From: Thioalkalivibrio sp. ALJT
Lineage (GTDB): Bacteria; Pseudomonadota; Gammaproteobacteria; Ectothiorhodospirales; Ectothiorhodospiraceae
Direction: 5' to 3'
DNA length: 64,000 nucleotides
Assembly: GCF_000381825.1 (NCBI RefSeq)
Contig: NZ_KB907121.1
Span: 392,001-456,000, forward strand
Shown: positions 9,425-18,489 of the stretch, piece after piece
How the letters are laid out: each line of letters begins with the position of its first letter
Numbering within the stretch: the first letter of the stretch is position 1
The notes under the pieces: model-generated
Told to the model about the DNA's origin: nothing
The model's database searches: none
The model's input: only the letters and a program-made list of their open reading frames with translations
Program-made: the position numbers and the translations under genes

Positions 9425-9796
9425 ATGGTCCCCGATGCCCCCGCTTCCCCCGCCCCCGAGACATCCCCGCGCCCGGCCCTGTTGCTGGAGCCCCACCAGC
9501 CGTTGTGGCAACGGCTGCCGAAAAGGGACGCCCAGGGGCGGCGCCTGGCGGACTTCATGATGCTCATTCCCGGCCTGCGTCAGCGCCCGCGGGACCAGAT
9601 CCATGCCCGTGCCCTTGCCATCGAGCGTGTACTGAGCGGGTACGGTGGTGACGTGGTGTTCGTCGAGCTCAACCTGAAGCTGAACACCTTGTGGGTTTCC
9701 CTCTGCGCGCGCCCGGGGCTTTGCAGCGAGCTGCCGGCGGCCATTCGCGATGCGGTGCCGGAGGCCCTGCTGGTGGGTCCGCGGCTGCAGCGCTAA
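9425..9796 (+). CDS. Hypothetical protein between soxZ and hisB
   Basis: A 123-residue soluble protein that I do not recognise. The N-terminal 25 residues are rich in Pro and Ala and look disordered. The remainder looks alpha/beta with a hydrophobic core ([25 protein letters not shown]) and two cysteines. There is no signal peptide or membrane segment. The ATG is chosen for the GAGG six bases upstream; an earlier in-frame ATG lacks one. It precedes hisB by 134 nt on the same strand, so cotranscription with the his genes is possible. Confidence 0.65.
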   Translation: MVPDAPASPAPETSPRPALLLEPHQPLWQRLPKRDAQGRRLADFMMLIPGLRQRPRDQIHARALAIERVLSGYGGDVVFVELNLKLNTLWVSLCARPGLCSELPAAIRDAVPEALLVGPRLQR

Positions 9797-9930
9797 ACAG
9801 CGCTTTCCGGGTTTGCCCGGCCTGCGGCGGCTCTCCCTCGGGGTGCGCTGACCCCGGTATCCGCGCGGGTCGCATACCGGGCGGGCGCCAGCCTTGCTAC
9901 ACTGGCGTTTTACCGTGCCCGAACCGGAAC

Positions 9931-10524
9931 ATGACTGAACGTACCGCATCTGTCCGCCGCGACACCCTGGAGACCCGGATTGCCGTCGAGCTGAACCTCG
10001 ACGGTACCGGCAAAAGCCACCTCGAGACCGGCATTCCATTCCTCGATCACATGCTGGACCAGGTGGCGCGCCACGGCCTGGTGGATCTGGATGTGCGTGC
10101 CGAAGGCGACCTGCACATCGATGCCCACCACACCGTGGAGGACATCGGCATTACCCTGGGACAGGCGCTGGCCCGGGCCCTGGGCGACAAGAAGGGCATT
10201 CGCCGTTACGGCCATGCCTATGTGCCTCTGGACGAGGCGCTGTCCCGCGTGGTGATCGACTTTTCCGGTCGGCCCGGGCTGGAGATGCACGCTGATTTTC
10301 GCCGCTCGCATATCGGCGAGTTTGATGTTGACCTGTTTCACGAATTCTTCCAGGGGCTGGTCAACCACGGCTGGATGACACTGCATATCGATTGCCTGCG
10401 CGGCAACAATGCGCATCATGTTGCCGAGACCATCTTCAAGGCCTTCGGACGGGCCCTGCGTGTGGCGGCGGAAATGGATCCGCGTTCGGTGGGCCTGATG
10501 CCTTCCACCAAGGGCACTCTGTAA
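9931..10524 (+). CDS. hisB: Imidazoleglycerol-phosphate dehydratase
   Basis: A 197-residue monofunctional HisB, step six of histidine synthesis. Metal-binding histidine clusters DAHHTVED and NNAHHVAE are present with the [11 protein letters not shown] block. The fused phosphatase domain of enteric HisB is absent, as is normal outside enterics. I chose the start giving [10 protein letters not shown], because residues upstream of it are not conserved. It opens the run hisB-H-A-F-E. Confidence 0.97.
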   Translation: MTERTASVRRDTLETRIAVELNLDGTGKSHLETGIPFLDHMLDQVARHGLVDLDVRAEGDLHIDAHHTVEDIGITLGQALARALGDKKGIRRYGHAYVPLDEALSRVVIDFSGRPGLEMHADFRRSHIGEFDVDLFHEFFQGLVNHGWMTLHIDCLRGNNAHHVAETIFKAFGRALRVAAEMDPRSVGLMPSTKGTL

Positions 10525-10535
10525 AGGGCCCGGCC

Positions 10536-11192
10536 ATGGAAACTGTTGCCGTCATCGACTACGGCATGGGCAACCTGCACTCGGTGGTCCGTGCGCTGGA
10601 GCACGAGGCCACCGGTACCCAGCGCATCCTGCTGACGGATGACCCGGACGTGCTGTGTGCGGCCGACCGCCTGGTCTTCCCCGGCCAGGGCGCGGCCGGC
10701 GACGCGATGCAGGCGCTTGCGCGTCGCGGGCTGGACCGGCTCCTCCCGGAGCTGACGGCGGATCGCCCTTTCCTCGGCCTGTGCCTGGGCCAGCAGATCC
10801 TGATGCAGCACAGCCAGGAGAGCGGTGGGGTTGATCTGCTTGGGCTCCTGCCGGGCGAGGTTGTCCGCTTTCCCGATATGCAGGGGGCTGACGGGCGGCG
10901 CCTGAAGATTCCGCACATGGGCTGGAACCGGGTGATGCCCGCGGGCGAGCACCCGCTGTGGCATGGCCTGCCCGCGACGCCCTGGTTCTATTTCGTGCAC
11001 AGTTATCGCGTCCAGCCGGCGGACGCGCAGGATGTCGCCGGGCGTACCGATTATGGCGAGACCTTTGCCTCGGCACTGGCGCGGGGCTCGCTGTTCACCA
11101 TGCAGTGCCACCCGGAAAAGAGTGCGGCCTGTGGGCTGCGTCTGCTGCACAACTTTCTGCGCTGGGACGGAGACGGTCCCGGCACCACGTGA
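10536..11192 (+). CDS. hisH: Imidazole glycerol phosphate synthase, glutaminase subunit
   Basis: A 218-residue class I glutamine amidotransferase that supplies ammonia to HisF. The nucleophile elbow GLCLGQQ contains the catalytic Cys, and the His/Glu pair sits in QCHPEKS. MGWNRV and FVHSYR are family signatures. It starts 11 nt after hisB. Confidence 0.97.
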   Translation: METVAVIDYGMGNLHSVVRALEHEATGTQRILLTDDPDVLCAADRLVFPGQGAAGDAMQALARRGLDRLLPELTADRPFLGLCLGQQILMQHSQESGGVDLLGLLPGEVVRFPDMQGADGRRLKIPHMGWNRVMPAGEHPLWHGLPATPWFYFVHSYRVQPADAQDVAGRTDYGETFASALARGSLFTMQCHPEKSAACGLRLLHNFLRWDGDGPGTT

Positions 11193-11202
11193 GGAGTCGA
11201 GA

Positions 11203-11934
11203 ATGCTGGTCATCCCCGCCATCGATCTGAAGGAAGGGAAGTGCGTCCGTCTGCGCCAGGGCAAGATGGAGGATTCCACCGTGTTCGGCGAAGATCCCGT
11301 CGAGATGGCCCGCCGCTGGGTGGATGCTGGTGCCGAACGCCTGCATATCGTGGATCTGGACGGCGCCTTCGCCGGCCAGCCGCGCAATGCCGCCGCGGTG
11401 CATGCCATTGCCGAGGCCTTCCCCGATCTGCCGATCCAGATCGGCGGTGGCGTGCGTGACGAAGACACGGTCCAGGCCTATCTCGATGCCGGTGTCGAGT
11501 TCGTGATCATCGGCACTCGCGCGGTCAGCGCGCCGCACTTCGTGAACGATCTGTGCCTGGAGTTTCCCGGGCGCATCATCGTGGGGCTGGACGCAAAAGA
11601 CGGCAAGCTGGCCGTGGATGGCTGGTCGAAGCTGTCCCACCACGACGTGATCGACCTGGCCCAGCACTTCGAGGCCGACGGCGTGGTCGCATTCGTCTAC
11701 ACCGACATCAGTCGTGATGGCATGATGAAAGGCCCGAACGTCGAGGCGACGGCGCGCCTGGCCGCGAACGTAAGGGTGCCGGTCATCGCCTCCGGCGGCA
11801 TCAGCTCGCTGGATGACCTCCGTAACCTGGCTGCCTGCGAGGACGAGGGCATCACCGGCGCAATCGTCGGGCGAGCCCTGTACGAAGGCGCGTTTACCCT
11901 GGAAATGGCCCGCAAGGCGGCCTCCGGAGCCTGA
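11203..11934 (+). CDS. hisA: ProFAR isomerase HisA
   Basis: A 243-residue TIM-barrel enzyme, the fourth step of histidine synthesis. Catalytic aspartates are in [13 protein letters not shown] and [10 protein letters not shown]. Phosphate-binding loops IGGGVRD and ASGGISS occur at the halves of the barrel, reflecting the internal duplication shared with HisF. A GAGGAG site lies just upstream and hisF begins one base after the stop. Confidence 0.97.
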   Translation: MLVIPAIDLKEGKCVRLRQGKMEDSTVFGEDPVEMARRWVDAGAERLHIVDLDGAFAGQPRNAAAVHAIAEAFPDLPIQIGGGVRDEDTVQAYLDAGVEFVIIGTRAVSAPHFVNDLCLEFPGRIIVGLDAKDGKLAVDGWSKLSHHDVIDLAQHFEADGVVAFVYTDISRDGMMKGPNVEATARLAANVRVPVIASGGISSLDDLRNLAACEDEGITGAIVGRALYEGAFTLEMARKAASGA

Positions 11935-11935
11935 A

Positions 11936-12730
11936 ATGCTTGCCAAGCGCGTGATCCCCTGTCTCGACGTGGACGCCGGCCGTGTGGTCAAGGGCGTCAA
12001 CTTCGTCGGCATCCGTGATGCCGGCGACCCGGTGGAGATTGCGCGCCGCTACAACGCACAGGGCGCGGACGAAATCACCTTTCTCGACATCACCGCCTCC
12101 AGCGACGACCGCGACACCATCCTGCATGTGGTCGAGGCGGTCGCGAGCGAGGTCTTCATCCCGTTGACCGTTGGCGGGGGCGTGCGCGCGGTGGAGGACA
12201 TCCGGCGTCTGCTGAATGCCGGCGCCGACAAGGTGTCGATCAACACCGCGGCGGTGCATCGCCCCGAGCTGGTCCGCGAGGCCGCCGACTGGGTCGGCAG
12301 CCAGTGCATCGTGGTCGCGATTGACGCCAAGCAGGTGAGTGAGGGGAATGAACCGCCGCGCTGGGAAGTCTTCACGCATGGAGGGCGCCGTGAAACCGGT
12401 CTGGATGCGGTCGAGTGGGCGCAGCGCATGGAGGCCCTGGGGGCCGGCGAGATCCTGCTGACCAGCATGGATCGCGACGGTACCCGCATCGGATTCGATC
12501 TGCCCCTGACCCGTGCCGTGAGTGATGCGGTCGGGATCCCGGTCATCGCCTCCGGTGGTGTCGGCGAGCTGCAGCACCTGGTCGAGGGCGTCACCGAGGG
12601 CCACGCCGATGCAGTGCTGGCGGCCAGCATCTTCCATTTTGGTCAGCACACGGTGGGCGAGGCCAAGGACGCCATGGTGACAGCCGGCGTGCCGGTGCGG
12701 CCCAACGACGCCGGGCTGGTCGCGGCATGA
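11936..12730 (+). CDS. hisF: Imidazole glycerol phosphate synthase, cyclase subunit
   Basis: A 264-residue TIM barrel that cyclises the HisH-aminated intermediate. [15 protein letters not shown] and [10 protein letters not shown] hold the two catalytic aspartates. VGGGVR and ASGGVGE are the phosphate loops. Its stop overlaps hisE (ATGA). The C-terminal extension is slightly longer than the typical ~256 residues. Confidence 0.97.
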   Translation: MLAKRVIPCLDVDAGRVVKGVNFVGIRDAGDPVEIARRYNAQGADEITFLDITASSDDRDTILHVVEAVASEVFIPLTVGGGVRAVEDIRRLLNAGADKVSINTAAVHRPELVREAADWVGSQCIVVAIDAKQVSEGNEPPRWEVFTHGGRRETGLDAVEWAQRMEALGAGEILLTSMDRDGTRIGFDLPLTRAVSDAVGIPVIASGGVGELQHLVEGVTEGHADAVLAASIFHFGQHTVGEAKDAMVTAGVPVRPNDAGLVAA

Positions 12731-13095
12731 GCGTCTCGAAAGCCCCGGGCGGCGCTGGTGTCGAGGTCCTGTCCGCGCTCGCCGAGGTCATCGAGCAACG
12801 CCGCCAGGCCGACCCGGAACAGTCTTATGTGGCCAGGCTCCATGCCCGCGGTCTGGACGAGATGCTGAAGAAACTGGGCGAAGAATCCGCCGAGGCGCTG
12901 ATCGCCGCCAAGAATGACGACACCGATGCCCTGGTATCGGAAATGGCCGACCTGTGGTTTCATGCCCTGGTGGTTCTTGTGGCGCGCGGGCGGCACCCCG
13001 ACGACGTCCTCGATGAACTGGCACGCCGCTTCGGCCTGTCCGGAGTTGCCGAAAAGGCGGCACGGGAAACCAGCGGGCGCCGATCCGACCATTAG
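12727..13095 (+). CDS. hisE: Phosphoribosyl-ATP pyrophosphatase
   Basis: A 122-residue all-alpha NTP pyrophosphohydrolase, the second step of histidine synthesis. The metal-binding helices are [14 protein letters not shown] and [13 protein letters not shown]. It is HisE alone: no HisI cyclohydrolase domain is fused, and no hisI lies between hisF and hisE where gammaproteobacterial operons usually carry it. The stop is followed directly by a short palindrome listed separately. Confidence 0.96.
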   Translation: MSVSKAPGGAGVEVLSALAEVIEQRRQADPEQSYVARLHARGLDEMLKKLGEESAEALIAAKNDDTDALVSEMADLWFHALVVLVARGRHPDDVLDELARRFGLSGVAEKAARETSGRRSDH

Positions 13096-13122
13096 AGAAG
13101 CGCTGATCAATCAGCGTTTCCT
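13096..13122. repeat. Short palindrome after hisE, related to the MITE ends
   Basis: A near-perfect palindrome with arms resembling GAAGCGCTGAT and ATCAGCGTTTC begins at the base after the hisE stop. Its GACGCTGATT-like core matches the ends of the 243-bp element after tatC. It could be a solo remnant of the same repeat family, or act as a transcript hairpin. Confidence 0.5.
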
Positions 13123-13213
13123 GAATTAGAGCCGCGTTGTTGATTACGGGTCTGCCCCCATTCAGGCTAACGCAAAGCTCTCACGCAAAGTTGAGTAACC
13201 GGAGACAGAGTTC

Positions 13214-13504
13214 ATGGGTATTGGTGGCATCAGCATTTGGCAGCTTCTTATTATTCTTCTGATCGTCGTACTGCTGTTCGGCACCAAGAAGCTGCGCAAC
13301 ATGGGCGGCGATATCGGCTCGGCGATGAAAAATTTCCGCCAGGCCGTCAAAGACCCGGACGCTGACGAGAAGAAGGACGGTGAAAACGGCGAGCCGCGCG
13401 AGGTCGAAGATCAGACCGAAGACAACGGCCGGGTGGTCGATGCCGAGGTGAAGAAGAGCGGCCAGCAGGACTCCGAAGCCTCGCAGTCGGACAAGAAGTC
13501 CTGA
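13214..13504 (+). CDS. tatA: Sec-independent translocase subunit TatA
   Basis: A 96-residue protein with a short N-terminal membrane helix ([15 protein letters not shown]), the hinge FG and an amphipathic helix ([17 protein letters not shown]). These features define TatA, which forms the pore for folded proteins. The second half is a highly acidic, unstructured tail. A GGAGA site precedes the ATG. tatB and tatC follow. Tat-dependent SoxY and the periplasmic binding protein in this window are likely clients. Confidence 0.95.
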   Translation: MGIGGISIWQLLIILLIVVLLFGTKKLRNMGGDIGSAMKNFRQAVKDPDADEKKDGENGEPREVEDQTEDNGRVVDAEVKKSGQQDSEASQSDKKS

Positions 13505-13546
13505 GGCCGGATGCCTGCGTGGCGGTCGGGTGAGCGGCGGTAGCCC

Positions 13547-14197
13547 ATGTTCGATATCGGCTTCTGGGAAATCATCATCATCGTACTGGTGGCGCTGCTG
13601 GTCGTCGGGCCGGAGCGCCTGCCCGGTCTTGCGCGCGAAATCGGGCGCTGGGTCGGCAAGACCCGACGTTTCGTGCACAGCGTGCGTTCCGATTTTGAAC
13701 AGGAACTGCAGACCGACGAGCTGCGCAACATGCTCAAGAGTCAGGACCGCGAGATCCGTCAGCTCAAAAGCATGATGGACGAGACCGAGACCAGCCTGCG
13801 CGAGGATATCGAACATACCGAGCGCGGCCTGCGCGAAGATCTCGAGGGCACGTCCACGCCGCGCAAGGCGCGCTCCGACACGGACCCGAAGGCCCCGGCG
13901 GAGGGCCAGGGCGCCGGGCGCGCGGGCGATGCCGATACGGATGCCGATGCTGCCGATTCCGATGAACCCTGTCGCGTGCCGACCCGGGGCAGCCTGGACG
14001 GTAACCTGATGACCGACGACCCGGCGCTCGCCGCCGACCAGAAGGCACGTGCCGCAGACGGCCAGCGCCCGAAACCGAAGAAGCCCGCCGTGCGCGCGCG
14101 CCGGACCCCGGACCCGGCTGTTACTGCGCCGGGGGCGGAGGCTGACGGCAAGGCTGATCCTGCAACCGACGACCACACCCCCGACAAGCACTCATGA
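13547..14197 (+). CDS. tatB: Sec-independent translocase subunit TatB with long acidic tail
   Basis: A 216-residue protein beginning MFDIGFWEIIIIVLVALLVVGPERLP, the TatB signature with a membrane-embedded Glu and the GPERLP hinge. The amphipathic helix GLAREIGRWVGKTRR follows, then a coiled-coil stretch with many Arg/Glu pairs to about residue 105. The last ~110 residues are low-complexity and rich in Asp, Ala, Pro and Lys. TatB is usually 140-180 residues, so the tail is long. Its end overlaps tatC by ATGA. Confidence 0.95.
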   Translation: MFDIGFWEIIIIVLVALLVVGPERLPGLAREIGRWVGKTRRFVHSVRSDFEQELQTDELRNMLKSQDREIRQLKSMMDETETSLREDIEHTERGLREDLEGTSTPRKARSDTDPKAPAEGQGAGRAGDADTDADAADSDEPCRVPTRGSLDGNLMTDDPALAADQKARAADGQRPKPKKPAVRARRTPDPAVTAPGAEADGKADPATDDHTPDKHS

Positions 14198-15333
14198 GCC
14201 AGACGAAACCGGGGGACGAGCCGAGTCCGGAGGCGACCGAGACCCTGCTCTCGCATCTGATCGAGCTGCGAGATCGCATCCTCAGGATGTTCATTGCCAT
14301 CCTGGTGGTGTTCCTGGTCCTGTTCCCGTTCGCCAACCCGATCTATACCTGGCTGGCCGGTCCGCTGATGCAGCATCTGCCGGAAGGCACCAGCATGATC
14401 GCGATCGACGTGGCCGCGCCGTTCCTGATCCCGTTCAAGCTGACCCTGCTGCTGGCGGTGGTCATCAGTATCCCGTATCTGCTCTATCAGCTCTGGTCCT
14501 TCGTGGCGCCGGGCCTGTACGCCCACGAGAAAAGCATGGCCCTGCCGCTGGTCGCGTCCTCGACCGCATTGTTTTATCTCGGCATGGCCTTCGCCTATTT
14601 CGTGGTCTTCCCGCTGATCTTTGCCTTCTTCACCGCGACGGCGCCCGAAGGGGTGTCGGTGATGACCGACATCTCGCGATACCTGTCGTTCGTGATCATG
14701 TTGTTCATCGCGTTCGGCATCGCCTTCGAGGTGCCGGTGGCCACCATCCTGCTGGTCTCGATGGGCGCGACGACCCCGGAAAAGCTGGCCCAGAAACGGC
14801 CCTACGTGATCGTCGGCGTGTTCCTGGTGGGCATGGTCCTGACGCCGCCGGATATCATTTCGCAGACCCTGCTGGCGCTGCCGATGTGGCTGTTGTTCGA
14901 GGTGGGTCTGATCCTGTCGCGGATGATGGAACGCAAGAAGGCCCGGCGGCGGACCGACGCGGAGGACGCCAGCGGCGCCGATCCTGATGGACCGGATGAC
15001 GATGGCCCGGGGGGTGGCAGCCAGCCTCCTGCTGGCGGCAGTGGCGGCAGTGGCGGCAGTGGCGGTGGTGGCTCCGACGCCAGGGCTGCTGCGGCCTCGG
15101 GCGCCGGGGCCTCGGCCTCGCCTTCCCGTGAAGCGACCACGACGGCCGCGGCGCGCACCGGCTACACCCCGTTGACCGATGACGAGATGGATGCCGAGCT
15201 CGACCGCATCGAGGAAGAGCAGGCAGAGCTCCGGCGTCAGCGCCAGATGCGTCGGGACCCTGGTCGCCATGAGGGCGCCGACCATGGGGGCGACGCCGCG
15301 TCACCGGAAACCGACCCGGGCCGCGATCGCTAG
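14194..15333 (+). CDS. tatC: Sec-independent translocase subunit TatC with C-terminal extension
   Basis: A 379-residue protein. Residues 1 to about 255 are the six-helix TatC core, the receptor for twin-arginine signals, with HLIELRDRI near the start and SFVAPGLYAHEK. The remaining ~120 residues are not part of the family: a Gly-Ser linker encoded by three 9-bp repeats, an Ala-rich stretch, then a charged helix (DAELDRIEEEQAELRRQR) and a polar tail. The stop codon TAG overlaps the first bases of a MITE-like repeat, so the tail's end may have been set by the insertion. Confidence 0.94.
   Translation: MSQTKPGDEPSPEATETLLSHLIELRDRILRMFIAILVVFLVLFPFANPIYTWLAGPLMQHLPEGTSMIAIDVAAPFLIPFKLTLLLAVVISIPYLLYQLWSFVAPGLYAHEKSMALPLVASSTALFYLGMAFAYFVVFPLIFAFFTATAPEGVSVMTDISRYLSFVIMLFIAFGIAFEVPVATILLVSMGATTPEKLAQKRPYVIVGVFLVGMVLTPPDIISQTLLALPMWLLFEVGLILSRMMERKKARRRTDAEDASGADPDGPDDDGPGGGSQPPAGGSGGSGGSGGGGSDARAAAASGAGASASPSREATTTAAARTGYTPLTDDEMDAELDRIEEEQAELRRQRQMRRDPGRHEGADHGGDAASPETDPGRDR
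15034..15060 (+). repeat. Three 9-bp tandem repeats encoding Gly-Gly-Ser
   Basis: The unit GGCGGCAGT occurs three times in a row, followed by a GGCGGTGGTGGC variant. The unit keeps frame, so copy-number change would lengthen or shorten the TatC linker by whole GGS steps. Confidence 0.85.
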
Positions 15334-15574
15334 GGAGACGCTGATTGAATCGCAGGTCCGCGTGGGTGCCCGCCAGTTTTTGGAGACAAGCGATCCGAGA
15401 CAAGACGTGTCGTGCAGCGGGTAGTGGTTCTACCCGCCCGTTGTTGATCAAGCACGGGCGCGCGCACGGCGTTGCGGTTCACCTGTAGCAGAATGACTGC
15501 ACGGCCGTCACCGCGCATTAAACGCACGCAAAAGCGACTCGAGCGCGGACGTGCGATTCAATCAGCGTCTCCCT
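15332..15574. mobile_element. MITE-like element with 31-bp terminal inverted repeats
   Basis: The two ends are inverted repeats of 31 bp with a single mismatch, each beginning AGGGAGACGCTGATT when read from outside. The 243-bp element has no transposase and no convincing gene. Inside it a perfect 8-bp hairpin GCGGGTAG/CTACCCGC spans 15417-15437, and GAGACAAG occurs twice in the left half. I see no clear target-site duplication. The left end overlaps the tatC stop codon. The parent transposon family cannot be named from here. Confidence 0.75.
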
Positions 15575-15781
15575 GGGCGGATCTGCTGCGCGTGCGGGAG
15601 AGGGGCCCCTTTTCCGCTCTCCCGCCCCACGCCCGCGACGATCGCCCCAACCCGACAGGCTCCCGGAGAAACACGGAGCCGTGTTTCCGTAACGCGCACC
15701 CGGGTGTACAGGGTCGCCCTTCGCTCATCGGAACTTGCTAAAATGCGCGGGTAATTCATTGACCCAGGGATAGAACCCGCG
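15575..15781. promoter_or_regulatory. Leader and promoter region of gpmI
   Basis: There is no gene here. A 9-bp stem, GCGGGAGAG/CTCTCCCGC, spans 15594-15625. A second perfect dyad, GAAACACGG-AG-CCGTGTTTC, spans 15668-15687 and could be an operator. A TAAAAT -10-like box lies at 15739-15744, about 38 nt before gpmI, without a good -35 match. Confidence 0.4.
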
Positions 15782-17332
15782 ATGGCAGACCCGCGCCCGA
15801 CCCCCCGCCGCCCCGTCCTGCTGATCATCATGGACGGGGTGGGTGTAAACCCCGCGAAGCTGAACAATGCCTTTGCCGAGGCCGATACGCCGCGGCTGGA
15901 TGAATACCTGTCCTCCCACGCCCACACCACACTGGATGCCTGTGGACGCGCGGTGGGATTGCCCGATGGCCAGATGGGCAACTCCGAGGTCGGTCATCTG
16001 ACGCTGGGTGCAGGTACCGTCATCAATCAGGACCTGGTGCGGATTGACGACTCCATTGCCGATGGCAGCTTTTATGAAAACGACGCGCTCGTCAGCGCCG
16101 CGCGCGCCGCGGTCGCGAAGGACCAGCCGCTGCATTTGATCGGTCTGGTCTCCGATGGAGGCGTGCACTCGCATATCCGTCACCTGCGCGCGCTGGTGGA
16201 GATCTGCCAGCGTGAAGGCGCTCGACCCATGGTGCACATGATCACTGACGGTCGGGACACTGCGCCGCGTTCGGCCCTCAACTATCTCGACCCGCTGGAG
16301 GAAGAGCTGGCGAATGCCGGCGGCGGGATCGCCACCGTGTGCGGGCGCTACTACGCAATGGACCGCGACAAGCGCTGGCAGCGAACCGAAAAGGCATTCC
16401 GCGCGATTGCCTATGCCGAGGGCGCACCCGTCGCATCGGCGCGCGAGGCCATCGAGGCCGCCTACGCCGCCGGCGAAGACGACGAGTTCATCAACCCCCG
16501 AATCGTGAACGGCGGTGCGCCGCTGGGCCAGGACGCCGTCTGCGTCCTGTTCAACTTCCGTAACGACCGGCCGCGGCAGCTGACGGCTGCCCTGGGCATG
16601 GACGATTTCGACGGCTTCGATCGCGGTGATTACCACCCGGTGTCGGAGACCTGCCTGACCGAGTACGACCCCCGTTTCCTGTCGCCGATTGCCTTCCCGC
16701 CGGAGCGCCCGTCGACCACGCTGGGTAGTACCATCGCCTCCGCCGGCATCCCCCAGTTCCACTGCGCCGAGACCGAGAAGTATGCCCACGTGACCTTCTT
16801 CTTCAACGGTGGCAAGGAAGCGCCCTACGCCGGAGAACAGCGTGTGATGGTGCCCTCGCCCTCGGTGGATACCTATGACGAGCAGCCCGAGATGAGCGCC
16901 AGGCAGGTAGCCGACGAGACCATCGAGGCGATGCAGAGCGGGCGCTACGGTTTCATCCTCGTCAACTTTGCTAATGGCGACATGGTGGGCCACACCGCCA
17001 AGCGCGAGGCCCTGATCGAGGCCGTTCAGACCCTGGACCGTGAGGTCGGGCGGGTACTGGATGCGGCGAAGCAGCTCGACTATTCCGCGATCGTGACCGC
17101 CGATCATGGCAACTGCGACGAATACATCGACCCGGTGACCGGCGCCCCGCACACCCAGCACACCATCTATCCGGTGATGTGCATGATCACCGATACGCAG
17201 CGCTGGCGCCTGCGCACCGGCGGCGGGCTGGCCGATGTCGCCCCGACCGTGCTGCAGCTGATGGGCGTGCCCAAGCCTGCGGCCATGGGCGGCCGCAGCC
17301 TGTTGCTCGAGGAAGTCCCGGAATCGGCGTGA
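15782..17332 (+). CDS. gpmI: 2,3-bisphosphoglycerate-independent phosphoglycerate mutase
   Basis: A 516-residue Mn-dependent enzyme interconverting 3- and 2-phosphoglycerate. The phosphatase-like metal site begins LLIIMDGVG, and the phosphoserine nucleophile is Ser68 in GQMGNSEVGH. ITDGRDTAPRS, NFRNDRPRQL, NGDMVGHT and TADHGNCDEY complete the bimetal centre. Length is typical (about 510). A cupin gene starts five nt after the stop. Confidence 0.97.
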   Translation: MADPRPTPRRPVLLIIMDGVGVNPAKLNNAFAEADTPRLDEYLSSHAHTTLDACGRAVGLPDGQMGNSEVGHLTLGAGTVINQDLVRIDDSIADGSFYENDALVSAARAAVAKDQPLHLIGLVSDGGVHSHIRHLRALVEICQREGARPMVHMITDGRDTAPRSALNYLDPLEEELANAGGGIATVCGRYYAMDRDKRWQRTEKAFRAIAYAEGAPVASAREAIEAAYAAGEDDEFINPRIVNGGAPLGQDAVCVLFNFRNDRPRQLTAALGMDDFDGFDRGDYHPVSETCLTEYDPRFLSPIAFPPERPSTTLGSTIASAGIPQFHCAETEKYAHVTFFFNGGKEAPYAGEQRVMVPSPSVDTYDEQPEMSARQVADETIEAMQSGRYGFILVNFANGDMVGHTAKREALIEAVQTLDREVGRVLDAAKQLDYSAIVTADHGNCDEYIDPVTGAPHTQHTIYPVMCMITDTQRWRLRTGGGLADVAPTVLQLMGVPKPAAMGGRSLLLEEVPESA

Positions 17333-17337
17333 GCGCG

Positions 17338-17697
17338 ATGATGCACACACGTTACCGCGAGATCCTGGCCTTCGAGACCAAGGATGGCTCCGAGATTCGT
17401 GAGCTGATGCACCCGGCTACACATGGCAACGCGGCCCAGAGCCTGGCCGAGGCCGTGGTGGAGCCGGGTACTGCCACGCTGCTGCACCGTCATGCGCGCA
17501 CCGAGGAGCTCTACCACGTGACACGCGGTCAGGGGGAGATGCGACTGGGTGACACGACCTTCACGGTGACGGCGGGCGATACGGTCTGCATTGCGCCCGG
17601 CACCCCGCACAACATCCGCAATAACGGCACGGAGCCGCTGCACATCCTGTGCAGTTGTTCGCCGGCGTACTCGCACGACGACACCGAGCTTCTCTAG
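17338..17697 (+). CDS. Small cupin-domain protein
   Basis: A 119-residue single-domain cupin. Motif 1 is HRHARTEELYHVTRGQGEM, with two His and a Glu as metal ligands. Motif 2 is GDTVCIAPGTPHNIRN, with the third His. Such proteins bind metal and may be isomerases, dioxygenases or sensors; the substrate is unknown. Two adjacent ATG codons could start it. It follows gpmI closely and is probably cotranscribed. Confidence 0.85.
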   Translation: MMHTRYREILAFETKDGSEIRELMHPATHGNAAQSLAEAVVEPGTATLLHRHARTEELYHVTRGQGEMRLGDTTFTVTAGDTVCIAPGTPHNIRNNGTEPLHILCSCSPAYSHDDTELL

Positions 17698-17739
17698 TCC
17701 CCGGCTACCGCGGCGTTATCCGCGCCATTGCGAGGCCGC

Positions 17740-18375
17740 CTAAACGCCGTACTCGGCGCGATAGGCGCGCAGGGCGTCCAGGTGCTCCGGCGCGCGCCCG
17801 GTTGCCTCGAGCATCGCGACCAGATCGCCCAGCCGCGCGACGCGGATCACCTGCAGGTCCAGTTCGGCCTCGACCTCCTGGATGGCCGAGCGCTCGTCGC
17901 GCCCGCGTTCCTCGCGGTCCAGGGCAATCGCCACGCCCACCGGCGTGGCACCTGCTGCACGGATCAGGTCCACCGACTCGCGGATGGCGGTGCCGGCGGT
18001 GATCACGTCGTCCACGATCAGCACGCGCCCGGCCAGCGGCGCGCCGACGATATTGCCGCCTTCGCCATGGTCCTTCGCCTCCTTGCGGTTAAAGGCCCAG
18101 GGGCGGTCCATGCCGTGATCGCGATAAAGCGCCTCGGTCACTGCCGCCGCCAGTGGGATGCCCTTGTACGCAGGACCAAAGACCAGATCGAACTCGACGC
18201 CGGAATCGACGATGGCGCGGGCATAGAATTCGCCCAGGCGCGCCAGATCGGAACCCCGGTTGAACAGCCCGGCGTTGAAGAAGTAGGGGCTGATGCGCCC
18301 GGACTTCAGTGTGAACTCGCCAAAGCGCAGGACATCGCGTTGCAGGGCGTATTCCAGAAAGGCGTGGGCGGTCAT
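17740..18375 (-). CDS. pyrE: Orotate phosphoribosyltransferase
   Basis: A 211-residue enzyme of pyrimidine synthesis joining orotate to PRPP. The PRPP loop is [24 protein letters not shown] and [13 protein letters not shown] carry the flexible catalytic loop with its lysines. I prefer the ATG that gives [11 protein letters not shown]; a second ATG six codons upstream is possible. It converges on the cupin gene and diverges from xthA. Confidence 0.96.
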   Translation of the reverse strand: MTAHAFLEYALQRDVLRFGEFTLKSGRISPYFFNAGLFNRGSDLARLGEFYARAIVDSGVEFDLVFGPAYKGIPLAAAVTEALYRDHGMDRPWAFNRKEAKDHGEGGNIVGAPLAGRVLIVDDVITAGTAIRESVDLIRAAGATPVGVAIALDREERGRDERSAIQEVEAELDLQVIRVARLGDLVAMLEATGRAPEHLDALRAYRAEYGV

Positions 18376-18489
18376 CGGGGCGGCTCCGGTCATGAAACGT
18401 CGTATTCTGACACACCCGCCCGCGGCTTCGGCAGCCGTGCGGTCCCGGGGCCTTTTCCGCGCCCGCGCGCACGGGTATTGTTCCCCGCC

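Noticed and set aside
15330-15527. Small minus-strand frame inside the MITE-like element
   Set aside because: It spans the repeat end and has no recognisable transposase motif or ribosome site; the element looks non-coding.
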